Below, piece after piece: positions 34,341 through 46,487 of a stretch of DNA of 64,000 bases. Both the position numbers and the translations under genes were made by a program. Each line of letters starts with the position of its first letter. Position 1 is the stretch's first letter. The stretch lies in the NCBI GenBank assembly GCA_014529385.2, contig CM043970.1, positions 61,651,784 through 61,715,783 of the forward strand, given 5' to 3'. This DNA is from Adiantum capillus-veneris. Its lineage: Eukaryota; Streptophyta; Polypodiopsida; Polypodiales; Pteridaceae. The notes under the pieces are model-generated. The model was given only the letters and a program-made list of their open reading frames with translations. It was not told where the DNA came from and made no database searches.

Positions 34341-35482
34341 CTTGCTAGCTCTCACCATTTTTGACGGTGTGCGAGGTCTTGGGACTGAGGCTAGGGACAC
34401 TGGGTGTGTTTTTCAAGTAAAATTTGGTGTATGAAGCTTCCATCTTCATAACACCAAGTAGTTTTAGCAAGGAACACAAATATTGTGTTGTACAAAAGTC
34501 TCCTTTGATGGGAGAAGCTATAACACAAAGCCTTTATGGTGGGGGGACCGGCTCCATGTAAATCCGATCCTCAACTGTTGTCAATTGTTCTATCTCTCTC
34601 TCTTTTCAAGTATTGTCAATGCCAAATTAGCTAGGTGTAAATTTCTATGTTGCTTTTGCAAATTAAGTACTCTATCTATGCTCATTAGGAACTTGTTCTT
34701 AACGAAATGCTCACTATGTTATCATTTTTTTCTACACACAAGTTACTAGTGCGTTAAATGCTACATTGGTATGAGAGCTATTTTTCTCTTTTTTGCTTAA
34801 GAAGAGAGGTCCTCAAGCTTGCTATAAATGGTTGGTGTTATTATTTGCAAAAGAGTAAATGGAATAGGGATTTTTCATCCTTGAAGCACACCTGCTTTAT
34901 GCAATTAACGGTGATACCGTCGAGAGCTATGGTCTAATGAAGTCCTATGGGGATTGCTTATGGCTTAAACATTATTGAGCTATTAGAAGCTTGACAGGAA
35001 CCGATGCTATCTTGGCTCTATTTCACCCTCTCTTTTATTCCTTGCAATTAATAATGTTCGGGCCACGGGTATAGATGCTTGAGTGCTTATCTCTGGAGGT
35101 AAAGAGGAAATGCAACTAGGTCTTGAAGTACCAAAGTAAAAGTAAAAATTTACACCTAAAATTTGCTAGGATGGCTCACAAGGGAAAAGAGATTGAAATG
35201 AATGTTGATAGCTTTGATTTTGCTAATGAAAAACAAACTAATGATGCCCCTATGCTTGTAAACTATCTTGTTTCTAGGCTTCAACAAGCCCTGGGCAACC
35301 CATCCCTCCAAGGTGAAATGCTACAACAATTGTGCACCCATGGTATTCTCCAAACTCCCCACCAAGAAGAGAGAGTACCTAGGAAGCCTCCTAGTGAGAC
35401 TTCCAAAAGCGGACTCTCTGCGATAATGAAAGAAGCAGAGGATCCGTACGAAGGGCTCAAAAATCTACTACTCGATGACGCA
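34341..35482 (+). other. Inverted segment of element 6 (LTR end, primer site, gag start)
   Basis: On the + strand this block reads: last ~425 bp of an LTR (ending ctaca at 34765), primer site tggtatgagagct, leader, gag ATG at 35171 and gag to 35482. On both sides the family runs on the minus strand. In element 4 the matching 1.14 kb (about 20641-21783) is collinear. About 14 bp (around cctttgcgaaggag) is lost at the gag-side breakpoint. Confidence 0.88.
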
Positions 35483-35485
35483 TAA
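35171..35485 (+). pseudogene. gag N-terminal fragment in the inverted block
   Basis: Starts MAHKGKEIEMNVDSFDF and is open through NPSLQGEMLQQL and the RVPRKPPSETSK linker to LLLDDA, where the inversion breakpoint adds a TAA. It equals the first ~104 codons of gag. It is the missing 5' end of the gag on the minus strand at 34157-33502. Confidence 0.82.
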
Positions 35486-36566
35486 TGAGGATAGATTGAG
35501 AGGAAGAAGAGGTATCTTACGAGAAAGAAGTATTCTCCTCACATAATCACTCTAATAGCATAGCTTAGCTTAGTAATTAGCATGGTAGAGGAGATGAGCA
35601 TGCCAATGAAGCTTGGCTCTTGGTTGGATTTGCATTCCATAGCCAAGAGTTGTTGGTGTAGGCGTCTACTTCTCAATGTTTGGAGAAGTAAATGGAGTTC
35701 TTCTTGCACACATTAGTTGTGTGTGTGTGTGTGTGTAGCTTAGTGTATAAGTCTAAAAATGCCAAAGATCTCTCTCTCTCTCTCTCCCTGGTCGACCCCT
35801 CTTTATTTTTGCTCATGCTAGCCTCTCATTGGCTCCTGCAAAGCTTAGCCAATCACAAACTAGAAGCATAATTGATAGCCTTGTGACACGTGTCCCCCTT
35901 TCCCCTTTTGTGAGAGCTTGAAGGTAATTAAATAATTCAACTAAACTCGCATTGGACGTCTTAGTCTTCTGGTCAATGGTAATCAGGCAAGCAAATGGGC
36001 TGTTGAATGCTCGTTGGACCCCTTGGTAGATTGTCGAATAGTCTTCTAGGGGCCTTAATTTCTATTGATTCTGTTATCAAGCATTTTTTAATTGATTAGA
36101 CTAATTTTATTCTAGCCTAATTTTCATTGGTCCACCTCTATGGCCATCCAATAGGATTTGAGGGGAGGTTGGGGGCAACTGGCCTAGGAGCTTGACATGT
36201 GTCCAGTATTCCCTTTGTGTAAAGGGAAAGCCTTGGATTGTGTGTGTGTTTCTCTCTCATCCCCCACTCTCTGGCTCGCCCCTTCCTTGATAGGGATGTG
36301 AGAAGAAAAATTGAATAAAATATTAGGAACCTTAGCATATGGAAGTCTTAATGGAGCTGAACCTTAGGTATTTTGAACCCCATTGAAGCACATTGGTCTT
36401 TTGCAGACTAACCCCCTTTGGATCCCTATTTTCCCTCCGTTGGATCCCTGCAGAGATTGGTCTGGCAGCCTTACCAATATTCTATCTTTTACTCCCCTGG
36501 TACTTCCCCATATTAAATGATCAGTTTAACATGATTTGGGAGAATTAGATATTAGTTTTGATGGCA
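35483..36566 (-). repeat. 5' LTR remainder of element 6
   Basis: The first ~1.08 kb of the LTR on the minus strand (36566 down to 35483). The rest of this LTR is in the inverted block. It ends with atggca then the tctag target, as at 22959. A (GT)n tract lies near 35718-35737. Confidence 0.88.
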
Positions 36567-39401
36567 TCTAGGCACTAGGGGTGCCCTCCTTCCTCCATGC
36601 GCTTGTTTCCATGTTTCTCTATCTTGAAAACACCTTGCCTTTGCCATTGTCCACAAGTCCACCCACTTGGTTATAACCTTTGCATTGAGAATACAAAAGT
36701 TATTGACCACTCTGGATGGATTCATATCCATGTTAAATAGTTTTCCCTTTCCACTTGGCAAGTGTGAAGTTATGCTTGCATCTTCCTCGTCTGACCACAT
36801 GCAAGGCATTGAAGGATCAACTTGTGCCAAATACTATGAGATGTAAATAAATGCCTCTTGCACGATCCACCCTTCGACCATACATGCCTGTGGTTGAGAC
36901 CATAGCTGCACAAAATCTTGAGAGTCTTTAAAAACCTCTCTAAGAAGAGCATCCATCATGCGTGCATTACTCCACATATAGCGATCTCCTTCACCACGTG
37001 AACCAAGAGGTGGATTTGACTAAGAAGGAACGATCGAGGAAATGCATCCTCAATGGCACACATAGTTTTTGTTGCAAGTGTTTGAGCAGCAGGAATAGCA
37101 TCTATTTCAATTTTCTTGGAGCTCATAAATCTGCAAGAAAACACACAAGGATACACTAAGTCCTAGTTGAGATCATTGTGTATATAAAAAAAGTATAGTT
37201 GAGTGGAGTCTTGTGGTGTACCTTACTAGCTCTCCAAGTTCGAAAATAGCATCCCTAACTTTCTTGTCTCGACATATACATATACTCATCGGCAGAATGA
37301 GCTATAATGTAAATTAAGGGAAGGGAAAGTGAGAGAAAGTCATAGACACAAACTATAGATAGAATAGGGAGAGAGGAATTACCTGAAGCATCTTGTGCCA
37401 ATCATGGGACTTCAACCCATAAAATTGAACGCTTCTACCCTTCTTCACTTTTGTGAAATCTCTCTTTACCTGTTGGTGTGCAAATAGAAGCAATGGTACC
37501 CTTCACTTGTCTAATTATTATTTGGCCAGCATCCATGGTGCTTTAGTAAGCACAATCTTTCCATTGGGGGCACGGCCTGTGGAGTAGCAGAGGCGGGGAG
37601 ATGTTTCAAGACCCTCAAATCCTACCTCCCACCTAATGAGTCCTTCTCGCCAATAATGTGGTCCCACAGGGTTTGGGCTACATTCTTGAATATGTGCATG
37701 GGATCCAAGAGGTATTGTATTTTTAAGTCCTTTTAATATGGAAGCCTTGAAAATATGGAATACCTTGACATACCTTTTGGTAGAGGACATGGAGCCAGAT
37801 TGTTGTTGTAGTGCTCTTCTCAAATGGTTTCCCAAATTTCCATTGTGGGCTTTAGAGGTGTCTTCCCATTTGTTGGAGCCTTGTGCTTGCTGTGCCCTTG
37901 GGGTAAGAAACGATGGTTGTTTGGATAGATTACCTTGCCCAAGGCATCGGGCCTCTCTATCACCAATGATGGCTTGCAAGTAGGACATGCATTGTGACCC
38001 AATGTGGACAACCCTGCATACATATCATATCATTAGAGAGAGAGAGAGAGAAAACTAAAGGGAAAGAGAGATAGAGAGAGAGGACAAGGGAGATACTAGA
38101 AATCTCTCCAAGCCCAGGATAGTTGTGCATAGTCCACATAAGGATTCCCCTCACAATGGCTTCTCTCCCCCCATTTGCAAGTGAGACATCTACAATAGGA
38201 ATGCCTCTCCATAACTCCCTCAACTCCTCAATGACGGGCACAAGGTAGATGTCAATATTTTACACTTTGTACTTCCCTGTCACAAGCAAGGAAAGAAGTA
38301 TATTGCCCTTCTTGGTTGTCTCCCATGGTGGAATGTTGTAGTTGATGATCACCACAGGCCAAGTGCTCCATGAAGTAGACTTAGTGCGGAAGGGGTTGAC
38401 TCCATCACTTGCTAACCCAAGCCTTGAGTGTCGAGGCTCCAACCCAAACTTTGGCCATTGAGTTTTGATGTGCCTCCATGCAGGTGAATCGCCAGGGACA
38501 CACATCATTCCATCATTGGAGCGGTGATTGGCGTGCCACGCGAGAAGCTACACGATAGACCTACTTTTAAACATGTGTTGAATGCGAGGAGTTAATGGAA
38601 AATATATCAATACCTTGCGGGGTAGGTGCACCCCGCTCACTCCAGTCTTGTATCGTGCTTCCCCACACACGGGACATAAGGTAGCATGTGCGTGCTCATT
38701 GCGGTATAGCACGCAATCGTTGATGCATGCATGGATGCACTCATACTCCATTCCACTTTTGCAGTGACATACGATCTAGCTCGTTGATGATCTAGAGGCA
38801 TGTGGTGATCTTTTGGCAAGATTTTTCCCATCAAACTACTACAATTGCAAGGAGGCATCACCATAAAACATGAGAGACGTATAAAAAGTCATATTTAAAA
38901 CTTATCCAAGGAGTGCATCGACACTTGCATTGCTCCAACCAAATTTTGCTTGCAAGTTGAGGACTTCCAACGATGCCCAAAGCACCGAGTACTGTGCACC
39001 ATTGTAAAGAGGTGTTCGGATACTCACCATCAATCTCTCCTCCGTTGCCGCTACCCTTTGAGTGGATGGCTGGCAATTCTCCTCGCACACGTCGCATTCA
39101 TGAGCCAATAACTCATCACACATGTCAAATATGTGCTTATCCTCTGACTCAAAGTGCGTCTGAGACGCCATGGGCGCTATCGAAGTAGAGCTAATAAAAG
39201 GATCACCATGGGGTGCACCCAATTTGTCCAATAGCTCTTGCCTCTGCCGTTCGGCTTTGCGCGCCGGCACACTACCACCGAACAAAGACCAAAAGGCACC
39301 TCCTCAGATAAGGGGTGAGTAGGGCTCTCATCTCTTCGAGCGCTTTTTTGAGGATGCCAAAGCCCTTCGTTCTCCACGTGCTCCAATGCAATGCGCCTCA
39401 A
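36567..39401 (-). pseudogene. CACTA (En/Spm) TNP2-type transposase, copy B
   Basis: Minus-strand order matches the TNP2 family. An N-terminal stretch with TPLYNGAQYSVL and LNLQAKFGWSN lies at about 39040-38905. Then ILPKDHHMP, then the zinc-like ECIHACINDCVLYR with CPVCGEARYK and KVLIYFPLTPRI (38750-38580). The Transposase_21 core has LGLASDGVNPFR and WPVVIINYNIPPW (38430-38330), then GHNACPTCKPSL (about 38005-37970). A GLKSHDWHKML motif is near 37420, and the DUF4218-like C-terminal part is at 37130-36567. Two introns with GT/AG ends are visible (37131-37382 and about 38014-38097). Frameshifts near 38700 and elsewhere indicate decay. The family cuts and pastes CACTA elements. Confidence 0.85.
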
Positions 39402-40079
39402 GGACGGGATTGCCCTTTTGCACTTGCCGCAAGGACAAGGGAGTTTTTCCTTGAGCCGTCGATCGCATTTAGGGCCTCCAAGGGAGCCACGATCATCCTA
39501 GTCAACGTCCTGCACACGTGACAAATTTTTTATTTAGTCATATGTGCCCTAAAAAATAAAGAATTAATTAGAAAAAATTGTATATCTCAATTAAGAAAAG
39601 AAATGTCTATAAATTCAAAGAGAATAAAGTGCAACGAGTGCTATAATGTATTTTAAATGAAGTACAATCGGTGTGTGCAAATAATGGGTTTAATTTTTAA
39701 TTGCACAAATATCTAAAAGTACTTAGAAAATGCACTTAAAAAACATCTAATAGTACTACAAAAATAAGTACACATAAAAAAAAATAAAAGTCTTCATAAA
39801 CAAAACTCAAAAGGCTAAAAAAGAAAATTATTGATATCTAAGGGTAGAGGGGGTGGTTTGTTCACCCCCCTTGCTACCTCGGATATGTTTGTATCTATTT
39901 GAAATGATGTTGCATGAAAATTCTCATGGTAATGGACGCGGTAATAGTCGCGGTAATGCCTGGTGCCTAAACAAGGAAGAAGAGCAGAGTATGCCATGTT
40001 TTTACGGATTACTCTACCTTCTTCCTTTCCGCCATCATGCCTGCTTCAAGCTCCCTCCTCCCTACTCGACCTCCCACAC
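39402..40079. other. Intergenic DNA with a GC-rich hairpin
   Basis: AT-rich and without a recognised gene. An imperfect hairpin spans 39833-39887, with arms of about 25 bases centred on gtttgtt and a perfect inner stem of gggggtg/caccccc. A short direct repeat follows (ggtaatggacgc, ggtaatagtcgc, ggtaatgcc; about 39929-39960). I do not find the right terminal repeat of the CACTA element here. Confidence 0.45.
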
Positions 40080-41230
<1,151 letters not shown>

Positions 41231-41243
41231 ATTTATGATTTCA

Positions 41244-44200
41244 CCCTTTATTGTTAGAGGGCAAACTAAACGACGAGGATTCACACACAAACCTTAAAAG
41301 TAGCACCGATTAATTAGGCTCGAGCGAAGTAGTTTGTCGCTCCTGTTGCAAATCCTTATCAATGTGATGCGAGAAGGAAAATGCCATATTAATTAAGGAC
41401 AAAACACAATATCTATGAAACTTGAAAATTTCACCATATTCTGTTGCACATATCCTAGTCTAAAGTGAACCTAAAGAAGGATTTGAAACTAGCTTGATAA
41501 ACAAATTTGATTGATCCTATAGTCTACTGTGAGATGTTGACCGAGCAATGACCCCTCGTTGGTACTAACATACATGTCTATGAAATATGTCATCTCACTT
41601 TCTTTTAAAAGTGGATGGATATTTTGTGCAATTTGGTGATCGCTTTATTTCTACTAAAGAGATCTCTAATCTCTAATTTTGCAATTGGTACTAACATACA
41701 TGTCTATGATATATGTCATCTCAACTTCTTAACAATGGATATATATTTTGTGCAATTTTGCGATTGATTTATTTTAATCTCTAATCTCTTTCACTATCCC
41801 TCTCTCTTTGAGCATGTGTTCTTTGTTTTTTCAAAATCTAGCAAGTTTACATGAATCATGATCAGAAAGATGCTTGTGTTGGGTTGAGGAATCCCTAATC
41901 ACATGACAATCCTTGAGAATTTTGAATCTAATTGTGCCCAAAGAAATTATAGAGTTAAACCTAGTTGAATCATCATGTAGTACTTGGTTCCTTTTAGATC
42001 ATCTACACCATAGTAATCAATATCTCAATGAAACAAGGAATATTGAACTATAGACTCGTAGGATAACTATAAGTCAACAAGTATTCATGTTTGCATTGGG
42101 AAAATGGAGGCCAAGTGTGCATGGAGAGAGGATACATTTAAGGTACTTGGCCACACTGTGGATGCTTGTAAAAAGTATCATTTTGCAGTAGAATAATTAT
42201 GACACCACTATTTCTAAAACCTTGAAGGTACTGAATTCCTCCCAATGCATTAAAAATCCCAAAAAAAATGTCCCTCGTTGACTAGAGGAGAAGCAAAGAT
42301 GATCTTTTAGCACAAGATAAGTAGCATTTTGTAACCCTTCAACATTGGAGGAGAAAACAATTATACGGGGAATACAGGAGGAGTAGAAAATTATATAGAA
42401 AAAGGGCACTTGCCTACAATTTACAATAAGTAGGCGAGGGTGGGACCACCTCCCCACCATGCTTATGTATGTTTCTTTCTTTTTTTGCGGCATAAACATG
42501 CAAATACATAATGCATTAATCATGATCTTCTTTTGGAACTTCTTACCCTATGTCTATAGAATCCTTATTGCTACGGATCTCTGTTGACATCTAATTTTTC
42601 ATTCTTGTGAAGTTTGGGTAATTGTTAATTTACGTACATGCGCTTTGGGATCAATTTTTGACATATAATACATGTGCATCACTATTGTTTAAGTGGAGCA
42701 TATTCAATGGGGATATTTATGTATACATAAAGCTCTCAATAGCTACCTATTGGTGGAGTAGATCTTAGACCAAGTATCTGCAGGAAAATTGGCTCATCTA
42801 TCCTATTTCAAATTGGCTCATTTTAATTTGAAAAGGAAAATATTACCTTTAAGCATGTAATATTCATAGAATTTGAAAATTTCACTACATTGAGGGAGAT
42901 TTAGTTCATAGTCGTTTGAGACAGTGAGCCTATAGTAGAGTTTGAAACCGGCTTAGTAAGCTAATTTGATCAAGCATTAGTGTGGATCATATATACTCCC
43001 ATCAAATGGTTTAATAAACAATATGCTCTAAAGATATCCAAAGACTTGGGTTAGGTCAATTTATAGCCTTTTTATCTCGATCGTAAGAAGTAAAATCCTA
43101 TTATGTAATCCCACCCCATATTTGATGCAATCCTCCCATCAATGCTTGTGCTAAACCTGTTTTCTAAAACTTGAAAAAAATACTCATGGAAAATTTGATC
43201 GTATATCAAAATCTAGCAATTATGCATAAATTATAAAGCTTCTTGCTTTAGGTTGAGATCCTCAAGTACATGATAATCCTTTAGAATTCTAAATCTAACT
43301 CATTTTCAAGAGACTATATAGTCACACCTCGAACAATGATCATATAGCAGTTTGTTCATGACAGACAGCATAGTACCCAATATCTCAATAAAACAAGGAA
43401 AAATTACACCTCCTTAAATAATGATCATATAGCAGTTGGTTCATGATAGATCATATACACCATAGTGGCTGATATCTCAATAAAACAAGGAAAAGTAATA
43501 GGTAGGCTCAAAGGATTTACAAAGGCCAAGAGTCAGCTTAAACATAGAGATTTTACAATCAACCTTGGGTTGAAAATAATGAAATATACATTTTCGTTAG
43601 CTCTTGACTTGAGAACATAGGCAAAAATAATGTCTATCTGTCTCCACTCATCTTGGACACTGCCATCATAGACACATTTCTATTTTAAAAGAGCCCCAAC
43701 TATAGGAATAGAAAATAGTAACAATCATCCAAATATTTTTTTTTTCTATAAGTAAACAAGTTCGAGAACAATCTTTAGTAACTGGATGCCCATAAAGCAC
43801 TATTAGTAGCACCATAACTTTTTATATCTTTCAAGTATTTCAAAAGGGACCAAAATAACTTGATAATATAACTAAAAAGCAAGAGCCATCAACTAGTGAC
43901 CTTTTTGTCCTAGCAATTTTCAATCTTTGTACCTATCTTTAGTGTTGGCGACTAGTGATGGATGAAGACTAGTTGTAGTCTTCATCCAAAGTTCTAGTTC
44001 TATCCTTGGGATTTTTAATCCAAAGTTTTGTAGTGTCTTTAAATTATAGTGAAGGAAATGAAATCCCCCTTGAAGTTCCCAATTTACATAATAGTCTTAC
44101 TTCCTTTCCTATGCATGAAAATAGGCTTACTTTTCAAGTCATAAGTTGAAGGCACATGAAAAATAAAACTTCAACATGCAAACTCAAAACCAACAAAAAT

Positions 44201-44570
44201 CTATCTATGAAATTTGAAAATATCACCATATTGTGTTGTAAAAATTTAGAGGGATTTTACTCCTAGTCTGAAGTGAACCTGTAGAAGGATTTTAAACTAG
44301 CTTGATAAAAAAATTTGAGTGAGCCTTAGTGTGCACCATATTAGTTGTTCCCCAAGAAATATTTTCTGAACATTATTTCCTAAATGGATCAAAAGACAAG
44401 GGTTAATAGACATTTACAAGATTTGTAGTTCATAAAAAGCACAAACCTATTCTATAATCCCCTTCCATCTTTGATGCAATCGTCTCATCAATGCTAATGC
44501 TTGTAATAACCTTTTTTTTAAAACTTGGAAAGGTTACAAATGGAAAATTTTAGATGTAAATTGACTATAT
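41244..44570. repeat. About three diverged ~1.4 kb tandem units
   Basis: Landmarks recur in order. The motif family around tctatgaaacttgaaaat... and aaggatttgaaac occurs at about 41410-41520, 42860-42980 and 44205-44315. The block with gatgcaatc and catcaatgct occurs at 43130 and 44475. The block ctcaataaaacaagg occurs at about 42025, 43385 and 43480. Local duplications are nested inside (41563-41684 with 41690-41790; 43330-43400 with 43415-43495). The first unit begins with the R1 copy shared with 176-530. No coding capacity is recognised. Confidence 0.65.
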
Positions 44571-44741
44571 TGTGGTGTGTGGTCGTGTAGGGTGTGGTCG
44601 TGTGTCCGACCACCTAGTGTGGGAGGACACCTCTAAGTGTTCTTGGAATGTAACCTTTACAAGCTAATATAAGGAGGTGCCAGACGGGAGAAAGGCACGT
44701 TCATTTAGTCTCAATCTTGCTCTACATTTGGGTACACCACA
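44571..44741 (+). repeat. 5' LTR of the miniature element
   Basis: 171 bp. It contains a repeated ggtcgtgt motif near its start and an aatataagg TATA-like stretch near 44665. It is identical to the second LTR except for c/t near 44607 and two bases near 44698. Confidence 0.9.
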
Positions 44742-45229
44742 TTGGTGGAGTTGACGGGCATAGGCAGTTAGGAAACGCTTCTTGGTTCTTGCCTTTTATT
44801 TGTGCTCCTGCAGCTATGGCGTTCCTGCTTGATACAGGGTAGCAATGGAATTCATCTTAGCGCCTGAGCCTTAGCCAACACGGATTCCATCAGTATACGC
44901 TCACGGTGATGCTCGTGTTCTTCTTTGAGCATCTTCTTGACTGGCCTCTTCTTCGTCTTCGTCTACTGAGCACCATAATTCCATAGGGTCAACCAGTTCT
45001 TGCTGTGTGCCCCCTCCTTTGAGGTCTCATTAAAACTGCAACGCCACGCAGACAGGGCATCTGATAGCTCCACCTGAGTACGCGACAGCTCCACAAGGCT
45101 GGTCAAGAGAGGAAGTGCTGAAGGTGACGAAGCTGATGGTTGCGATTGACTGATCTTGGAATGTCTGAGCGAGGAGCTTTGCTTCCATGGGTAAGAGGAA
45201 AGGAAAAGCAAAGGCAGTACCTATAAAGC
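44742..45229 (+). other. 5' internal region of the miniature element
   Basis: Primer-site candidate at 44742-44759, then about 470 bp without a clear ORF in element sense. Its source is not recognised. Base composition is closer to the Sec14 piece than to the AT-rich flank, so it may also be captured host DNA. Confidence 0.5.
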
Positions 45230-45580
45230 TTGTTGTCTAGCAGAAAGCAGCAGATGACAGGAAGCATGGAGCTCCAGCAGCTGGAGGACGATGGCATGGA
45301 AACGAAGCTTGCGGAAATGCACACCTCTCTCCTCGTGCAAGGCGTCTCCATGCAAGGAATTGACGACGCCATATTGCTTCTGAGGTTCTTGCGTGCCCGC
45401 CAAATGCACGTGATGCCCGCCACAGAGATGTTGGCCGAGCACCAGACATGGATGGTTTCCTTTGTGCCTCAAGGATTCATCTCTGAGAGCCAAGTAGAGA
45501 GTGAGCTGGCCCAGGCAAAGCTCTATCAACAGCATACCAACAAGATGTGTCTCCTGGTGATACAAGCAGTGCCTCTATGA
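45230..45580 (+). pseudogene. Captured Sec14-like (CRAL-TRIO N-terminal) fragment
   Basis: Open for about 116 codons. There is no in-frame ATG at the left edge; the first Met codon is at about 45254. Residues with DDAILLLRFLRARQMHV followed by ATEMLAEHQTW match the CRAL-TRIO N-terminal helix pattern of plant Sec14-like phosphatidylinositol transfer proteins. Next come a stretch like ESQVESELAQAKLYQ and LLVIQA, the start of the lipid-binding domain. The frame then ends at TGA (45578-45580) and the rest of the domain is absent. Intact relatives bind and exchange phosphoinositides at membranes. This piece is too short to do so. Its place between a primer site and a polypurine tract indicates capture by the element. 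Confidence 0.75.
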
Positions 45581-46305
45581 TGACCAGTGAGGAACAACAA
45601 GCTTTGCACGAATAATCTTGGAGACGAAGGATGCCATCAAGTTTCTGCAGAAACGAAGGATGCCATATTCAAGAAGCTTGCAAGAAGGCAATCATGCACG
45701 CAGCCTTCGCATCCTAACTCCATCCAGGCCTCACTTTGCCGTAGTGATGGTAGCGAGGCCCATGTTCATGATGGTTTCGTGATAATCTATAGTTAATGTC
45801 CTCTAGAGTGCTCATATTTATGCCTCAGATCACCTTGAAGCTAGTTTGGTCCTTAGTTTAGTCTAGTCTCTCTCTCTCTCAATCAAGCATGTAGTTCTTT
45901 TTCAATAAGCAACACCACACCTACACCAAACTCTGAAGTGGATTAGAGATTGTATGTCGTAGTCATTCCTCGTCTAGCCATCCGCATTGGGATAGCAACC
46001 TAGTGCGTTGCCTATGTCGAGAGATTTTTCTTGTCGAGTCCTCAATTTGGGTCCTTACTCGTCTTGTCCATTACATTGGGATAGCAACCTGATGTTTGCA
46101 TAAGCGAGACATACGCGTTCCATGCCTTGATGTGTTCGGCATGATGATGTTCTCTCTCTAGTCGAGTCCACTCCCCAAGCTCAGTCCCTTAGCCCCGAAG
46201 CTGTTGTATGATCACTCCCCCCAGATGAGGCGTTGGAGCTGATCCCTTTATGTCGAGTCCCTTCTCAGTCCAAACTTGTAAAAAGATGTCCATCTTTTTC
46301 TCCCT
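45581..46305 (+). other. 3' internal region of the miniature element
   Basis: Non-coding. It contains two short internal repeats (gggatagcaacct near 45993 and 46079; gtcgagtcc several times between 46035 and 46260) and a short (CT)n near 45869. Its origin is not recognised. Confidence 0.5.
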
Positions 46306-46316
46306 AAGGGGGGAGG

Positions 46317-46487
46317 TGTGGTGTGTGGTCGTGTAGGGTGTGGTCGTGTGTCTGACCACCTAGTGTGGGAGGACACCTCTAAGTGTTCTTGGAATGTAAC
46401 CTTTACAAGCTAATATAAGGAGGTGCCAGACGGGAGAAAGGCACCCTCATTTAGTCTCAATCTTGCTCTACATTTGGGTACACCACA
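46317..46487 (+). repeat. 3' LTR of the miniature element
   Basis: 171 bp, directly after the purine tract. Near identity with 44571-44741 shows a recent insertion compared with the chromoviruses nearby. Confidence 0.9.

Larger units (their letters stand above)
28641..36566 (-). mobile_element. Minus-strand chromovirus, element 6 (sister of element 4)
   Basis: It is inserted at the same transposase site as element 4: the right flank is again tctag then gcactagggg (36567). It has the same internal RT-to-integrase deletion. Later changes are specific to it: the 3' LTR is clipped (28641-29982), a CACTA-like element sits in gag (32217-33384), and 34341-35482 is inverted. The remaining 5' LTR is 35483-36566. 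It is non-autonomous and dead. Confidence 0.9.
44571..46487 (+). mobile_element. Miniature LTR retroelement carrying a Sec14-like gene piece
   Basis: 1917 bp with 171 bp LTRs (44571-44741 and 46317-46487) that differ at three positions, start tgtggtgtgtgg and end accaca. A possible primer site ttggtggagttgacgggc follows the first LTR. A polypurine tract aaggggggagg (46306-46316) abuts the second. A 4 bp atat flank may be the target duplication, though the site is AT-repetitive. No gag or pol is present, so the size fits TRIM-type elements. The inside holds a Sec14/CRAL-TRIO fragment instead. It interrupts the third ~1.4 kb tandem unit. Confidence 0.85.

Noticed and set aside
38026-38100. (GA)n run in the transposase as a frameshifting insertion
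   Set aside because: It lies between splice-like AG and GT ends and is better read as an intron.
44963-45565. Minus-strand frames inside the miniature LTR element
   Set aside because: They oppose the Sec14-like frame, carry no recognisable domain and are explained as shadows.
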